A stretch of 64,000 nucleotides of DNA, taken from the NCBI GenBank assembly GCA_023548195.1, contig JAJHZJ010000335.1, positions 4,187,967 through 4,251,966 of the forward strand, written 5' to 3'. The stretch's first letter is position 1, and the number at the start of each line of letters is the position of its first letter. Both the position numbers and the translations under genes were made by a program. Source of the stretch: Bettongia penicillata ogilbyi (Eukaryota > Chordata > Mammalia > Diprotodontia > Potoroidae). This document shows, piece by piece, positions 30,861 to 40,310 of the stretch. The notes beneath the pieces are model-generated. The model saw only the letters and a program-made list of their open reading frames with translations, was not told where the DNA came from and did not search any database.

Positions 30861-31534
30861 ATGCTCAACACTCTCATTTTACAAACAAAGAAAGTTCTTG
30901 TCAAATGACTTGTTAAAAGCCAAAAAGCAGGTTCATGACAGAGAGAGAAATGGTACCCAGGTCTCCTGATACTTGCTTCCATGTTCTTGCCACTGTTTTC
31001 ACCTTAACTGCCTGCATAGCATAGAGCTCAGGATCTTTTAATATGGTGTGCTAGTAAAGGTTTCCAACTCTTAGGGAAAGGGAGATGTACATAGGACACA
31101 TTTTAAATTCAATCTCCATTATTAATATTTTCTCCATCATTTTCTCAGGTCTATGCAGTCAACAGAACAATAAATCAAGCCTGATTTGCTGTGTTTGCTT
31201 ATTTAAATTTTCAGAACTGCCTCCCCATGTGACCTGCATCCAGCATACACCTGTCATCCCACTGTGAATAGGAGAAGTTCAAAATTCATTATCCATTTTG
31301 AATTCCATTTCTCCATATTTTTATTCACTACATCCCAACCAAGCCATTTTATTCATTGTTCCAAAACACAAAAGCCTTCCTACATCAGAGCCTTTGTCCA
31401 TCAGACACACCCCCAAGTCTTCATCTCCTCACTCTACATTGTGCCCTTCCTCTAAGTCCTAGAGAGGTACAAGATGGACACCAGAAAGTAAAGAAAAATC
31501 CACTTGTGGGAGGTGGAAGATGGAGTGCTCCATA

Positions 31535-32450
31535 TCAATCCATGGATAAACACTTAGTAAGTGCCTACTGTTTACCAGGCACTATGCTAAGCACTGGGCA
31601 TACAAAAAGAGGCAAAAGACAATCCTGCTCTCAAGGAGCTTATAGCCTAATGGGGAGACAATATGCAAGGCAAGCTCTCTACAGGATACATAGGAAATAA
31701 TTAAGAGAGGGAAGGTACTAGAATGAAGAGTGATTGGGAAAGGCTTCCTGTAAAAGATGGGGTTTTAGTTGGAACTGAAAGGAATCTAGAGAAGTCAGCA
31801 GGTAACGTTGAGGAGGAAGAGCTTGAGGGGAGGGGGGAAAGAGAGTTAAAAAAATGCCCAGGGTCATATGTGAAGCATCCTTCTTCATGGGACAGCCAGA
31901 AAGCCAGGGTCACTGGATAGAAGCCAGTGGGAAGAGTAAGAAGGCTGGTAGGAGGGGTTGAGGTTGTGAAGGGCTTTGAATGCCAAACAGAGAATGTTGC
32001 ATTGGATCCTGGGGGAGTCAGGGAGCTACTGTTGCTTATTGAGGAAGGAGGTGACATGATCAGCCCTGTGCTTTAGGAAAATCCTTTTGACAGCTCAAGG
32101 GAGGATGGATTGGAGTAGGAAGAGACTTAAGGTAGACAGATCCTGTAGCAATAGTCCAGACGCGAGGGGATGAGGGGCAGCACCCGAGTGGGGGCAGTGT
32201 CAAGGGACAGAAGGGGGCATATTAGGGAGATGTTACAGAGATAATGTCAAAAGGCTTTGGCAACAGAATGGATATGAGGGGCTGGGGGTGCGGAAGAATC
32301 CAGGATGACTCCCAGATTGGGAGCCTGATAGAACAGGGAGGACGGTGCTGCCTTATAGTGACAGACAAGGTGGGAGAGGGGAAAGGTCTTACATAGAGAA
32401 CACACAGTGTGTGTCCTAGAGAGCAGGAAGTAAGCCAGCCCTGAGGCAAC
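31535..32450 (-). mobile_element. Long L2 fossil (ORF2 end and 3' region)
   Basis: AGTAAGTGCCTACTGTTTAC, TAAGCACTGGGCATACAAAA, CTCAAGGAGCTTATAGCCTA, GGAAAGGCTTCCTGTAAAAG, GTTGTGAAGGGCTTTGAATG, AGGAGGTGACATGATCAGCC, TCCTGTAGCAATAGTCCAGA and AGGATGACTCCCAGATTGGG are all collinear with antisense L2. It is the most complete L2 3' half in the window. Confidence 0.9.
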
Positions 32451-32454
32451 TGGT

Positions 32455-32705
32455 GAGACAGTTCACAGAGGGCTGGCCTGGAGCCTGGAAAACCTGAGTT
32501 CAAATGTGGCCTCGGACACTTGCTAGCTGTGTAACCCTGAGCAAGTCACTTAACCTCTGTCCACCCCGGTTTCCTCATCTGTAAAATGGGGAGAATAAAA
32601 GCCCCTACCTCACAGGGTGGTTGTGAAGATCAAAGGCATCATTTCTGTAAAACATTTAGCACAGTACCTGACACACAGTAGGTGCTCTATAAATGCTCAT
32701 TCCCT
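32455..32705 (+). mobile_element. L2-tailed SINE, full length
   Basis: GGCTGGCCTGGAGCCTGGAA, CTAGCTGTGTAACCCTGAGC, TTTCCTCATCTGTAAAATGG, ACCTCACAGGGTGGTTGTGA and ACAGTAGGTGCTCTATAAAT follow the complete order. It sits between two L2 pieces of the same orientation. Confidence 0.92.
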
Positions 32706-32714
32706 CATCCTCTT

Positions 32715-33310
32715 CCAGTTTGGCTGGGTTAGGGAGCGCGTGAGGAAGACTGTGAATTAAGTCTGGAAAGATATGTTGAGGCCCAACTATAAAGACTGGA
32801 GTGACCAAACAGAGGCCTTCGTCTCACGTCCCAGACCCAGAGGCTGCTGGAGCAGAAGAACGTCACTGCCAGACCGGGCTTTAGTATCAGCTGTTCAGCA
32901 GGCTGGAGGCAACGGAGAGAGGTGGGCAGCACAGGGCAGAATGGCAGCAGCAAAGAAGGTAAGATGGCAAAGACCTGGCATCCAACTCAGCTGGGGTGGA
33001 GAGGGGGAGAGGAAGGAGCCAAGGATGATGCCAAGGTTGAATGACTGGAAGAGTGGTCACGTCAGCAGAGGGGAGTGTGCAGGGGGAGAGAGGTTTTGTT
33101 TGGCTTTGGAGTTGGGTTTTTTCCCTGTTCGGACATGTTGAGTTGGAGCCCTCTCTGGAAAGTGATCCATAACTGGAATTCCCAAGGGAAATGGCTGAAT
33201 TAGGGAGAGCTGGAGTCATCTGCAAAGAGCCGATCACTGAACCCATGGGAGCTTCCGAGATCACCAAGAGAGAAATGGTGGAGAGAGAAGAGAGGACCCA
33301 GTTAGCCTAC
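32715..33310 (-). mobile_element. Second L2 ORF2 piece
   Basis: CCAAGGATGATGCCAAGGTT, TCGGACATGTTGAGTTGGAG, AGCTGGAGTCATCTGCAAAG and GAGCTTCCGAGATCACCAAG continue antisense L2 upstream of the previous piece. A partial overlap with it (both contain the GATGAC/GATG...CCAGGTT block) means either two insertions or a local duplication. Confidence 0.8.
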
Positions 33311-33349
33311 TGCTTCCTCAGTGTCATAGTCTACTCTGCATCCTCTCTG

Positions 33350-33960
33350 ATTAATCATTTGTATATGGCCAGCGGGATGCTGAGAAATAAATGTTTAACA
33401 ATCAGCTCTCCCTCAAAATGTCCTCATGACACTTATCCATTTAATTTCCAGTGTTAACATTTTCTCCCCATTACTTTCTTAAGTCTTTGCCATTCAGTAG
33501 TTTTTCAGTCCTCTCTGGCTCTTCTTGACTCCATTTGGGGTTTTCTTGGCAAAGGTACTGGAGTGATTTACCATTTCCTTCTCCAGTTCATTTTACAGAT
33601 GAAGAAACTGAGGTAGACAGGGTTAAGTGACTTGCTCAGAGTCACACAGTTAGTAAGTGTCTGAGGCTGGATTTGAACTCATGAAGAGGAGTCTTTCTGA
33701 CTCCAGGACCAGCCCACTATGTTCCAAGGCACCACCTAGCAGCCCCTAAGTCTAGACTCTAGACAATCCACAAAACAATTGATCAAAGTCTGGGTTTCTA
33801 GCAATTTGTAGATTTCCTCAGGTATAAATAGTCACACTGAAAATTTAACAATCGACTCTGGAAATCACTAACATTAGAAACCACTCTCTAAAGCAGTCTC
33901 ATTTCCAATTCATCACAATAAAAACACTGAGGGAAAACGAACAAGGTCCCAATAAGACAG
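33350..33960 (+). mobile_element. Unassigned dispersed repeat split by a SINE
   Basis: GAGAAATAAATGTTTAACAA, CTCATGACACTTATCCATTT, then after the SINE ACAATCCACAAAACAATTGA and AGCAATTTGTAGATTTCCTC. I recall this as dispersed in marsupial DNA but cannot name the family. Partial similarity exists at 31110-31180 (CTCCATCATTTTCTCAGGTC). Confidence 0.45.
33487..33746 (-). mobile_element. BovB-tailed SINE with target-site duplication
   Basis: CAGTAGTTTTTCAGTCCTCT, CCATTTGGGGTTTTCTTGGC, TCATTTTACAGATGAAGAAA, GGATTTGAACTCATGAAGAG and CACCACCTAGCAGCCCC are antisense and complete. TAAGTCT flanks it at 33480-33486 and 33747-33753. Confidence 0.92.
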
Positions 33961-34029
33961 AGTTGCTTAAACTACCCAGTCTCAGCTTCAGCTAGCCTTT
34001 TCACCTACACTAATGCAATTCACTTGTCT

Positions 34030-34110
34030 TTTTCTTAATTAATTTATTTTTAGTTTTCAACATTCACTTCCATAAGATTTTGAGCTTGAAATTTTCTCCT
34101 CCCCAAGACA
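34030..34110 (-). mobile_element. Very short L1 3' end
   Basis: AGTTTTCAACATTCACTTCC and ATAAGATTTTGAGCTTGAAA then TTTTCTCCTCCCCAAGACAG are antisense L1 tail, truncated to about 80 bases. Confidence 0.85.
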
Positions 34111-34374
34111 GCTTCACTTGTCTTTCCTAAGCAAATTTTACTTTTCAATTCTGCAAACACCTTCCCAAAAATACCCAGACAAAATCCCCTACCAAGACAT
34201 TCCCTGTAAAATGTGTTTATGGACTGTTAAACAAAAGGAGAGATGTGTCCTCTAGCTTGAACAGTGTGTGAACCTAGCAGTGGCTGCTGGATTTGCCCAG
34301 CTATGTGTTGTTTACCTGTGCTGACTCCATTTACCTCATTGCTACCAGGTCATAAAAGGTAAGGTGGTATAATA

Positions 34375-34560
34375 CATAGTCAGCCTTGGAGTCAGAAAGC
34401 CCAGGTGACGCTCTGGGACTGTCAGATGTTTAGGAGAGAGTTCCTACATAGATAGTACCCCAAGTTGATCAGTCAGTCTGTCAAGCATTTCTTAAGTACC
34501 TACTATATGCCAGGTATTGAAGAAATGAAAAATCTAAACCCAAAAGATGGGGGGGGGGGT
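34375..34560 (-). mobile_element. SINE head stub, L2 fragment and G11 run
   Basis: A plus-strand head stub (CAGCCTTGGAGTCAGAAAGC) is followed by minus-strand L2: GATCAGTCAGTCTGTCAAGC, ATTTCTTAAGTACCTACTAT, CCAGGTATTGAAGAAATGAA. Eleven consecutive G residues close it (34549-34559). Confidence 0.7.
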
Positions 34561-35184
34561 TGTGACATTGGAAATGTCAAGCAAATCCCAAGTATCTTTA
34601 AAGGTACCCATCAAAAATAGTTTATACTAGGCAGATTGGAGGTGAATGTGTCCTATATTGAGGCAATTTGGCATTTACAAAGCAGAAATGTTGTGGTCCC
34701 TCTCCAAAGCTATAGTTATCCTCTATAGTTGTCCACCTCACAAAATGAGTCAAGGAACATCTTACACTCGGTCCCAGGCGACTTCCTAATGTACCAGTGC
34801 CCTCTGTTGGATAGAGCTTGTCCTATAGGCAGTTCACAATGTCCATGTGGGTGAAGGAGTGTTTAGATGAGAGTGGTGGGTTCAGAGCAAGGGCCTTCTT
34901 GTGCAACCTAGGGTTGTGGTTTCCTGTGAAGCAGAGGGTCTCTGTGTGTTTGGATCAATGTGGGTGGTTTTTTAATAGGGATCTTTTTGATACTGTATCA
35001 GATTTATTTCCATATCCCACCCTTCTCCTGGACTTAGAGAGCCATCCCTTGTAAAGAGGGAAAAAATCAGTTCAGCTAAAACAACATATCAGTCAAGTCT
35101 GACCATGTATGCTATACTCTGCACCCATAGTACCCCACCTCTACAAAGAAGGAAAGGAGTTTCTGTATTAGATGAAGCAGAGTG

Positions 35185-35495
35185 GTATAAAGTAGCTGAA
35201 ATAACCCTGCACTGGGAGTCAGGACAACAGAGGACTAAGTCCTGTTTCAACAGGAACTAACTGTGACCTCTTAACCTCCTCAAGCTCCCAGGTCCCCTTC
35301 TGCCAGAAGAGTGGACTAGATTTAGATGGAATTATGAAGACAGGTTCAAATATCAACTTTGATACTATGTGTCCATGGACAAGTTATTTCAACTCTGAAC
35401 CTCAATTTCCTCATCTATTAAGTGGGGATGCTAAAATACCCATTATACTTACTGTCCAGGATTGTTGCAAGGTTAAAATAAGATAATACATAAGT
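35185..35495 (+). mobile_element. Two SINE copies in tandem (L3- then L2-tailed)
   Basis: The first runs CACTGGGAGTCAGGACAACA to AAGAGTGGACTAGATTTAGA. The second runs CAGGTTCAAATATCAACTTT, TCAATTTCCTCATCTATTAA and GATTGTTGCAAGGTTAAAAT. Confidence 0.7.
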
Positions 35496-35830
35496 CAAGT
35501 CAGTAGACACTAATTAAGCATCTACTAGGTACCAGGCACTGGGCTAAGCCCTGGGAATACAGACAAAGGCTGTCAGTACCAGTGTTTGCTCTCAGGGACT
35601 TCACAATCTAATGGCAGAGACAACTTTCAAACATCTGTGTACAAACACGCTGTATCCCTAATATGTTAGAGATAATCAACAGAGCGAAAGTGAAGGGCAT
35701 CTTGTAAACGGAGAGATTCCAGCCGAAAAAAATCAGGGAAGCCAGGAAATGGCGATGAGGAAGAAGAGAATTCTGGCAATGGGGGATGGCCAGTGGAAGC
35801 CACTTGGCAAACTTGAAGATGCTCCAGAAA
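35495..35830 (-). mobile_element. L2 fragment
   Basis: CACTAATTAAGCATCTACTA, GGCACTGGGCTAAGCCCTGG and CTCAGGGACTTCACAATCTA are followed by AGGGAAGCCAGGAAATGG. Antisense L2 in order. Confidence 0.85.
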
Positions 35831-36149
35831 TGACCACTCTTCTTGCTGCTGTCCGAGTTATTCTGTGGTATTTATTCCTACATCTCTAAAAATTTTAGCC
35901 TAAAAATTCACTACATATCTAATTGTTAGATGAAAATGGGTAGCTAGTACATAAACTAGGTTACCAAAGCTAGTTTTAAAGGATATTTCCCATCTCTGAT
36001 GATGGTTTAAAATGAAAGAGGAAGCAGCATGTGAGTTAGAAGGAATCAGGCAGCTTGGGTGACAGTCCTTACTCTGGGTTTCACTAGCTATGAGGCCTTT
36101 GAAAAGTCACTTGCAAGGAAAATAATCTTTGGATTAAGAAAGTTAAAAT

Positions 36150-36860
36150 GAAAATAATTATCAGGCAGGACATAGTAAGAGCATCTAACTGCCTTCAATA
36201 GGTTCAAGTTACCAAATTCAGATAAACTATAGCCTCCAATTCAGGAAGAACTGGAGGAGGTAAATGGCTGGGCTGCCATCAGTATTCTTTGAATCATTAC
36301 AGAGAACAGGAGAGGCAACATCAGACCAGAAAGGAGGGGAAAGTCCCAGTTTTCACCAAAAAAAAAAAAAAGGAAAAGGAAAAGGAAAGAGAGAGTCTCC
36401 AAATTATAGACCAGTGGACTTTCATCTCAAAATTCAAAATTCTAGGCCCTGCTAATCAAATAAATGATGAGCATTTAGAAAGAGAAATGGTGACCACTGG
36501 GAGCCAGTGAGATCTCCCCCAAAGAAGATGTCACGCCAAATTAACTTCATTTTCTTTTCTTAAAATAATTTTTAAAATTCTTATGTCCTTTTTTAATAAA
36601 ATTATCAGATCAAGGGAAGGCCATAGACATAGAATGACTCGATTCCATCAAGGCACTTGACAAAGCCGTTCATGCTGACTTTGTAGACAAGATGGAGAGA
36701 TACAGGCTAGTTAGGCAAATTCAGAAAGGGTCAAATAGTTGGCCTGAGTTAGATTAATATCTCTAGTGGACCCTAGGTGTTCATTATTTTTATCAGTCGC
36801 TTGAAGGAAGGCATACTCTCAAGGTCATGATATCTCCCCAAGGCTAGATACATCCATCTC
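36150..36860 (+). mobile_element. L3/CR1 reverse-transcriptase fossil
   Basis: AATTATAGACCAGTGGACTT corresponds to the CR1/L3 NYRPV motif. AGCATTTAGAAAGAGAAATG and GGGAGCCAGTGAGATCTCCC follow. Then comes ATAGAATGACTCGATTCCAT with AAGGCACTTGACAAAG, the decayed LDFSKAFD motif, followed by GTAGACAAGATGGAGAGAT (VDKMER). Frames are broken, and a poly-A with GGAAAA expansion is inserted at 36358-36386. Confidence 0.82.
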
Positions 36861-37444
36861 AGAACCAGAGTTGGTCACCTGTGCTGGTAGGGGGCGGGGA
36901 GCGGGGATGAACACAAAACAGAAAAGGCAAGAAATTGCAGGTCCAATCTCTTGTTCATCCAGACAAGCACATTTTTAAACCTGCATATGCTCCTAGCTAC
37001 CATATCTTCTCCTGGGGAGAAGGAAGGAAAAGAAATGTCACACATACATATACACCCCAATAGGAAATCCAAAAAATAGCGCATTGACTGTGTCTCAACA
37101 AAGAGTCCGGAAGCCATCTCTCCTTGCTTCCTTACAGAGCAAGGATTTCTCCCCAGCTCAAACCCAAGCCCTCTGATCAGTCAGTTCTCTGGAGTGCAAT
37201 CCTGGTCTCACATGATTCCCACATCTATTTAGCCCTCCCTCATCTCTCCTCTGCACTCCATTCCTACCTCACCAACTGCGTATTACACATTTTGAACTGG
37301 ATATCTTGTAGATATCATAAACTCAACTCATGTAAAACAAAACTCACTGTCTTTCCCCCCAAGGAAAAAACTCTATCCCTCTTTTTGAATTTCTCTATAT
37401 GTATCATTCTCCTCCCAGTCACCCAGGTTCAAAATCTTGGTATC

Positions 37445-37589
37445 CCTGAGGCAACCAGGTGTTGCAGTGGATAGAGCAGGATCCTGGAGTCAGGAACCTG
37501 AGTTCAAATCTAGTCCCAGACATTTACTAGCTGTGTGACTTTGAGCAAGTCACTTAATCCCAATTGCCTCCCAAAAAAATGTTACTTTC
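37445..37589 (+). mobile_element. RTE-type tRNA-headed SINE inside L2, exact 15-bp duplication
   Basis: GAGGCAACCAGGTGTTGCAG, GGATCCTGGAGTCAGGAACC, TTACTAGCTGTGTGACTTTG and CAATTGCCTCCCAAAAAAA (short tail). CAAAATCTTGGTATC is repeated exactly at 37430-37444 and 37590-37604. The element stops after the head, at the CAATTGCCTCC point that opens the RTE-tailed body. Confidence 0.95.
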
Positions 37590-38043
37590 CAAAATCTTGG
37601 TATCACCTTTAATCTCTCACTCATCCGCCCTACTTATCTAATTAGTTACTAAATCTTGTCATTTCTCTCTCCAAACATCCCGGATACAGCTCAGACCTTC
37701 ATCTCTGCATACATTGTTACCAACCGTACATCCAGTTGGTCTCCATGCCTCAAGTCTCTCCCCACTCTAATCCATCTAGCTGGGATCTTGCTAAAATGTA
37801 GGTCTGATCATGTCTTTTACCTCCCCTACTCAGTAGATTCAAATACTCCCTATTATCTCTAGGATCAAATAAAAACTCACTTGTTTGACATTTAAAGCTT
37901 TTCACAAACTGGATCCTTCCCACCTTTCTTCTTTCACTTCCAAATTCAGCTCAGTTATTACCTTCAAATTGAGGCCCATCTTGATCCCCCAGCTGCTAAT
38001 GCCTCTCCCTCCCCATCCCACTCTATTGCCTTGTATTTGTTTT

Positions 38044-38175
38044 TGTTTGGAGACAATGAGGTTAAATGTCTTGCCCAGGGTCACACAGCTAGCAAATGTC
38101 TGAGATCATATTTGAAGTCAGGTCCTCTTGACTTCAAGACCCATACTCTACCCACTACGCCATTCAGCTGCCCTC
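38044..38175 (-). mobile_element. Short SINE inside L2, exact 15-bp duplication
   Basis: CAATGAGGTTAAATGTCTTG, CAGGGTCACACAGCTAGCAA, TTTGAAGTCAGGTCCTCTTG and TACTCTACCCACTACGCCAT, then CAGCTGCC. CCTTGTATTTGTTTT flanks it at 38029-38043 and 38176-38190. Confidence 0.95.
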
Positions 38176-38189
38176 CCTTGTATTTGTTT

Positions 38190-38390
38190 TACATGGAAGC
38201 CAAGAAGACCTGTATTCAAACCCTGCTTTGACACATACTGGCTATATGACCCTGGGCAAATCACATGACTTCTCTGTGCTGTGGGCATGTCACCAAGACT
38301 AGAAATCACAGAGAAGGTGCCATCTTACATTGGGAGAGGAAGCTTCTCTGTGCCAGTGACATGACAGGACCAATCCTTTCCCCCTGATAT
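38190..38390 (+). mobile_element. SINE with the alternative TACATTGGNAGAGG tail
   Basis: AGAAGACCTGTATTCAAACC, CTATATGACCCTGGGCAAAT and AGACTAGAAATCACAGAGAA, then TCTTACATTGGGAGAGGAAG. The tail equals that of the SINE ending near 22810. Confidence 0.75.
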
Positions 38391-38444
38391 TTTCCTTATG
38401 TTAATTATTATTATATTATATTATCACAGAATTATTTTGCATTG

Positions 38445-38445
<1 letters not shown>

Positions 38446-38498
<53 letters not shown>
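38446..38498. repeat. (AT)26 dinucleotide tract
   Basis: This is an uninterrupted TA/AT run of about 53 bases inside the L2 3' UTR. It can extrude as a cruciform and is likely to be length-polymorphic. Confidence 0.97.
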
Positions 38499-38500
<2 letters not shown>

Positions 38501-38744
38501 CTTCCCTCAGTAGAATGTAAGCCTTTTAAGGGCAGAAATCATTTTCTTCTGACTTGGGGGTTTTTTTGGTCACTGTATCCAGAGCTCAAAGTATATTGTA
38601 GGCATTGCTTTCCCCAAATTTCCATTTTAAAAGCCCCAAAGATTTTTTCTTAGCTTCAAAATTTCCAGAAACATTATATCTACAGCCCCAACCTCCAAAT
38701 CAAGGGTAGTGCAGGGTAGAGTCCTCTAGGAGAAGCAGGCTGGA

Positions 38745-39065
38745 GAGGAAATATGGCACAATGGATTTGGAGTCAGAAAGACCTGAGTTCAAATCTTATC
38801 TCAGACTCTTGGAATTCCTAGCCTCCTCAAAGGACAACTCAAAGGAATGCTTTACACAAGATCCCACTTGGTTCCCCCTCCTCATCATTAGTTTTTGCTT
38901 CCTCTTGAAATGACTTTGCTTCTGTATATGCTGTGTCATCCCCATCCCCAGGAAAACATAAGCTCCTTGAGGACAGGGAGTACTAAATCTTTGTCCTTGT
39001 ATCCCTGAGCCTAGGACAGTATTTGTTTCCTAACAGGCACATTCTAAATACTTGTTTAAATGAGA
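38745..39065 (+). mobile_element. SINE head stub followed by another L2 3' end
   Basis: GGCACAATGGATTTGGAGTC with GAGTTCAAATCTTATCTCAG is a SINE head. AGCCTCCTCAAAGGACAACT, TAAGCTCCTTGAGGACAGGG and AGCCTAGGACAGTATTTG are sense L2. Confidence 0.8.
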
Positions 39066-39420
39066 AACAAGCAAAATATCTCAGGATCTGACAGAACTCT
39101 GGACTTCTCCTCTCTCCCTTCCCCCTTCCCCCCCTCCCACCTCAGTAAGCATACATAGGTCTGTACTAAATTCTACTGACCCAGCCCTTGGGGCTCTTTG
39201 CAAATGTCATTCACTCTAAGTCTTCCCCATTCATGATGCCCCAGCAGTCATAACCTTTGCTGCCATAATACAAAGAAGATGTTGCCGAAGTGAAGAATGT
39301 TTGAGCTCCCTTCCTTTCTGATTCCTGTCCTCTCTTTGCATCAACCAAGGAACAGAATGCACTGGTCTGGCCTCTTGTCCCCTGGGGAGCAAGAAAGAAA
39401 ATCATGTGCATGCCATGGGA

Positions 39421-40030
39421 GGGTTAGAGCAAGAAGGGGACAGGGAAAGGAAAGAGAGAAGAGGGAGAGAGAGGAGAAATAAAGGAAAGAGAGAAGGGAG
39501 AGGAGAGAAAAAAGAGAAGAGAAGGAAGGAAGGAAGGAAGGAAGGAAGGAAGGAAGGAAGGAAGGAAGGAAGGAAGGAAGGAAGGAAGGAAGGAAGGAAA
39601 AAGAGAGGAGAGAAAAGAGAGAGGGGGAAAAGAGGAGAGAGAGAAAGAAAGAAGAGGAGAGAGAGATGAGAAAGAGAGCAGATAAGGAGGGGGAAAAGAA
39701 ATAGAGGAAAGAGAAGAGAAAGAGGAGAGAAAAAGGGAAAAAGAGGAGACAGAGACAGAGAGAGGAGAGGAGAGAGGGGAGAAATAGAGGAAAAAGAGAA
39801 GAGAGAGGAGAAAGAAAGAAGTAAAGAAGGAAGGAAACAAGGAAAGAAAGAAAGAAAAAGAAAAAGAAAGGAGGAAGGAAGGAAGGAAAGAAAAAAGAAG
39901 AGAGAAGAGAAAAAAGAGAAAGAGAGTAGAACGAGGAGAAAAGAAATAGAGGAAAGAGAGAAGAGAGAAAAAGAAATAGAGGAAAGAGAAGAGGGAGAGG
40001 GGAGAGAAAAAGAGAGAAAGGAAAGAATGG
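39421..40030. repeat. 600-base purine tract with (GGAA)n core
   Basis: The plus strand is almost pure A and G for about 600 bases. A perfect GGAA run occupies roughly 39525-39598, and AGAGGAGAGA/GAAAGA runs lie either side. The two very long minus-strand frames over it (ending 39402 and 39424) are Ser/Leu/Phe-only low-complexity artefacts. Such tracts can form intramolecular triplex DNA and often break assemblies. Confidence 0.95.
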
Positions 40031-40099
40031 TCCTCTGCAATGGAATTCCTATTTAGTCTTCTTTCCAGGAAATAAAAATATTGGAGGCAATTTTGGCTT

Positions 40100-40310
40100 C
40101 GCTCAGGCCTGCTTTTATAAAGCCCAGACAAGACAGAGCAGCTGAGCGGTTCCCGGGACGATAGAAGTTGGAGTTTTAACCTCACCCCCACCCGCACCCC
40201 TCCAGCAGTCACATACGCAACTGAAAACATTTCATTTTGGGAGATAATTGGATTCTTTCTCCAACTTTCTCCAATTTTTGTTTGGCGCTTTTGGCGGGGA
40301 CACTTAATAA
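40100..40310 (+). promoter_or_regulatory. Possible regulatory block: TATA-like motif, CpGs and two E2F-like sites
   Basis: TTTTATAAAG at 40113-40122 is followed by GCTGAGCGGTTCCCGGGACG (several CpG) and the C-rich CACCCCCACCCGCACCCC. TTTGGCGC (40281-40288) and TTTTGGCGGGG (40289-40299) then abut each other; both fit the E2F consensus TTTSGCGC/TTTGGCGGG. The block is free of recognised repeats and directly follows the purine tract. No linked coding exon is visible, so promoter function is only inferred. Confidence 0.3.

Larger units (their letters stand above)
37125..38620 (+). mobile_element. L2 (ORF2 end to 3' UTR) carrying nested SINEs
   Basis: Sense translation includes SYLTNCVLHILNWISCRYHK, LNSCKTKLTVFPPKE and QVQNLGI. 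Beyond the first SINE the same frame family continues with FNLSL, matching the L2 NLGV-x-D-SLSF region. The 3' UTR follows (CAAATTGAGGCCCATCTTGA, then TAGAATGTAAGCCTTTTAAG at 38512). Two SINEs with target-site duplications, a third SINE and an (AT)n tract interrupt it. Confidence 0.87.

Noticed and set aside
37124..37474. 116-codon plus-strand frame as a gene
   Set aside because: It is L2 ORF2 running into an inserted SINE; the last residues come from the SINE.
39402..40230. Two minus-strand frames of 212 and 268 codons, the longest in the window
   Set aside because: They are the complement of a pure purine tract and contain almost only Ser, Leu, Phe and Pro. The length comes from the absence of stop codons in such repeats, not from coding.
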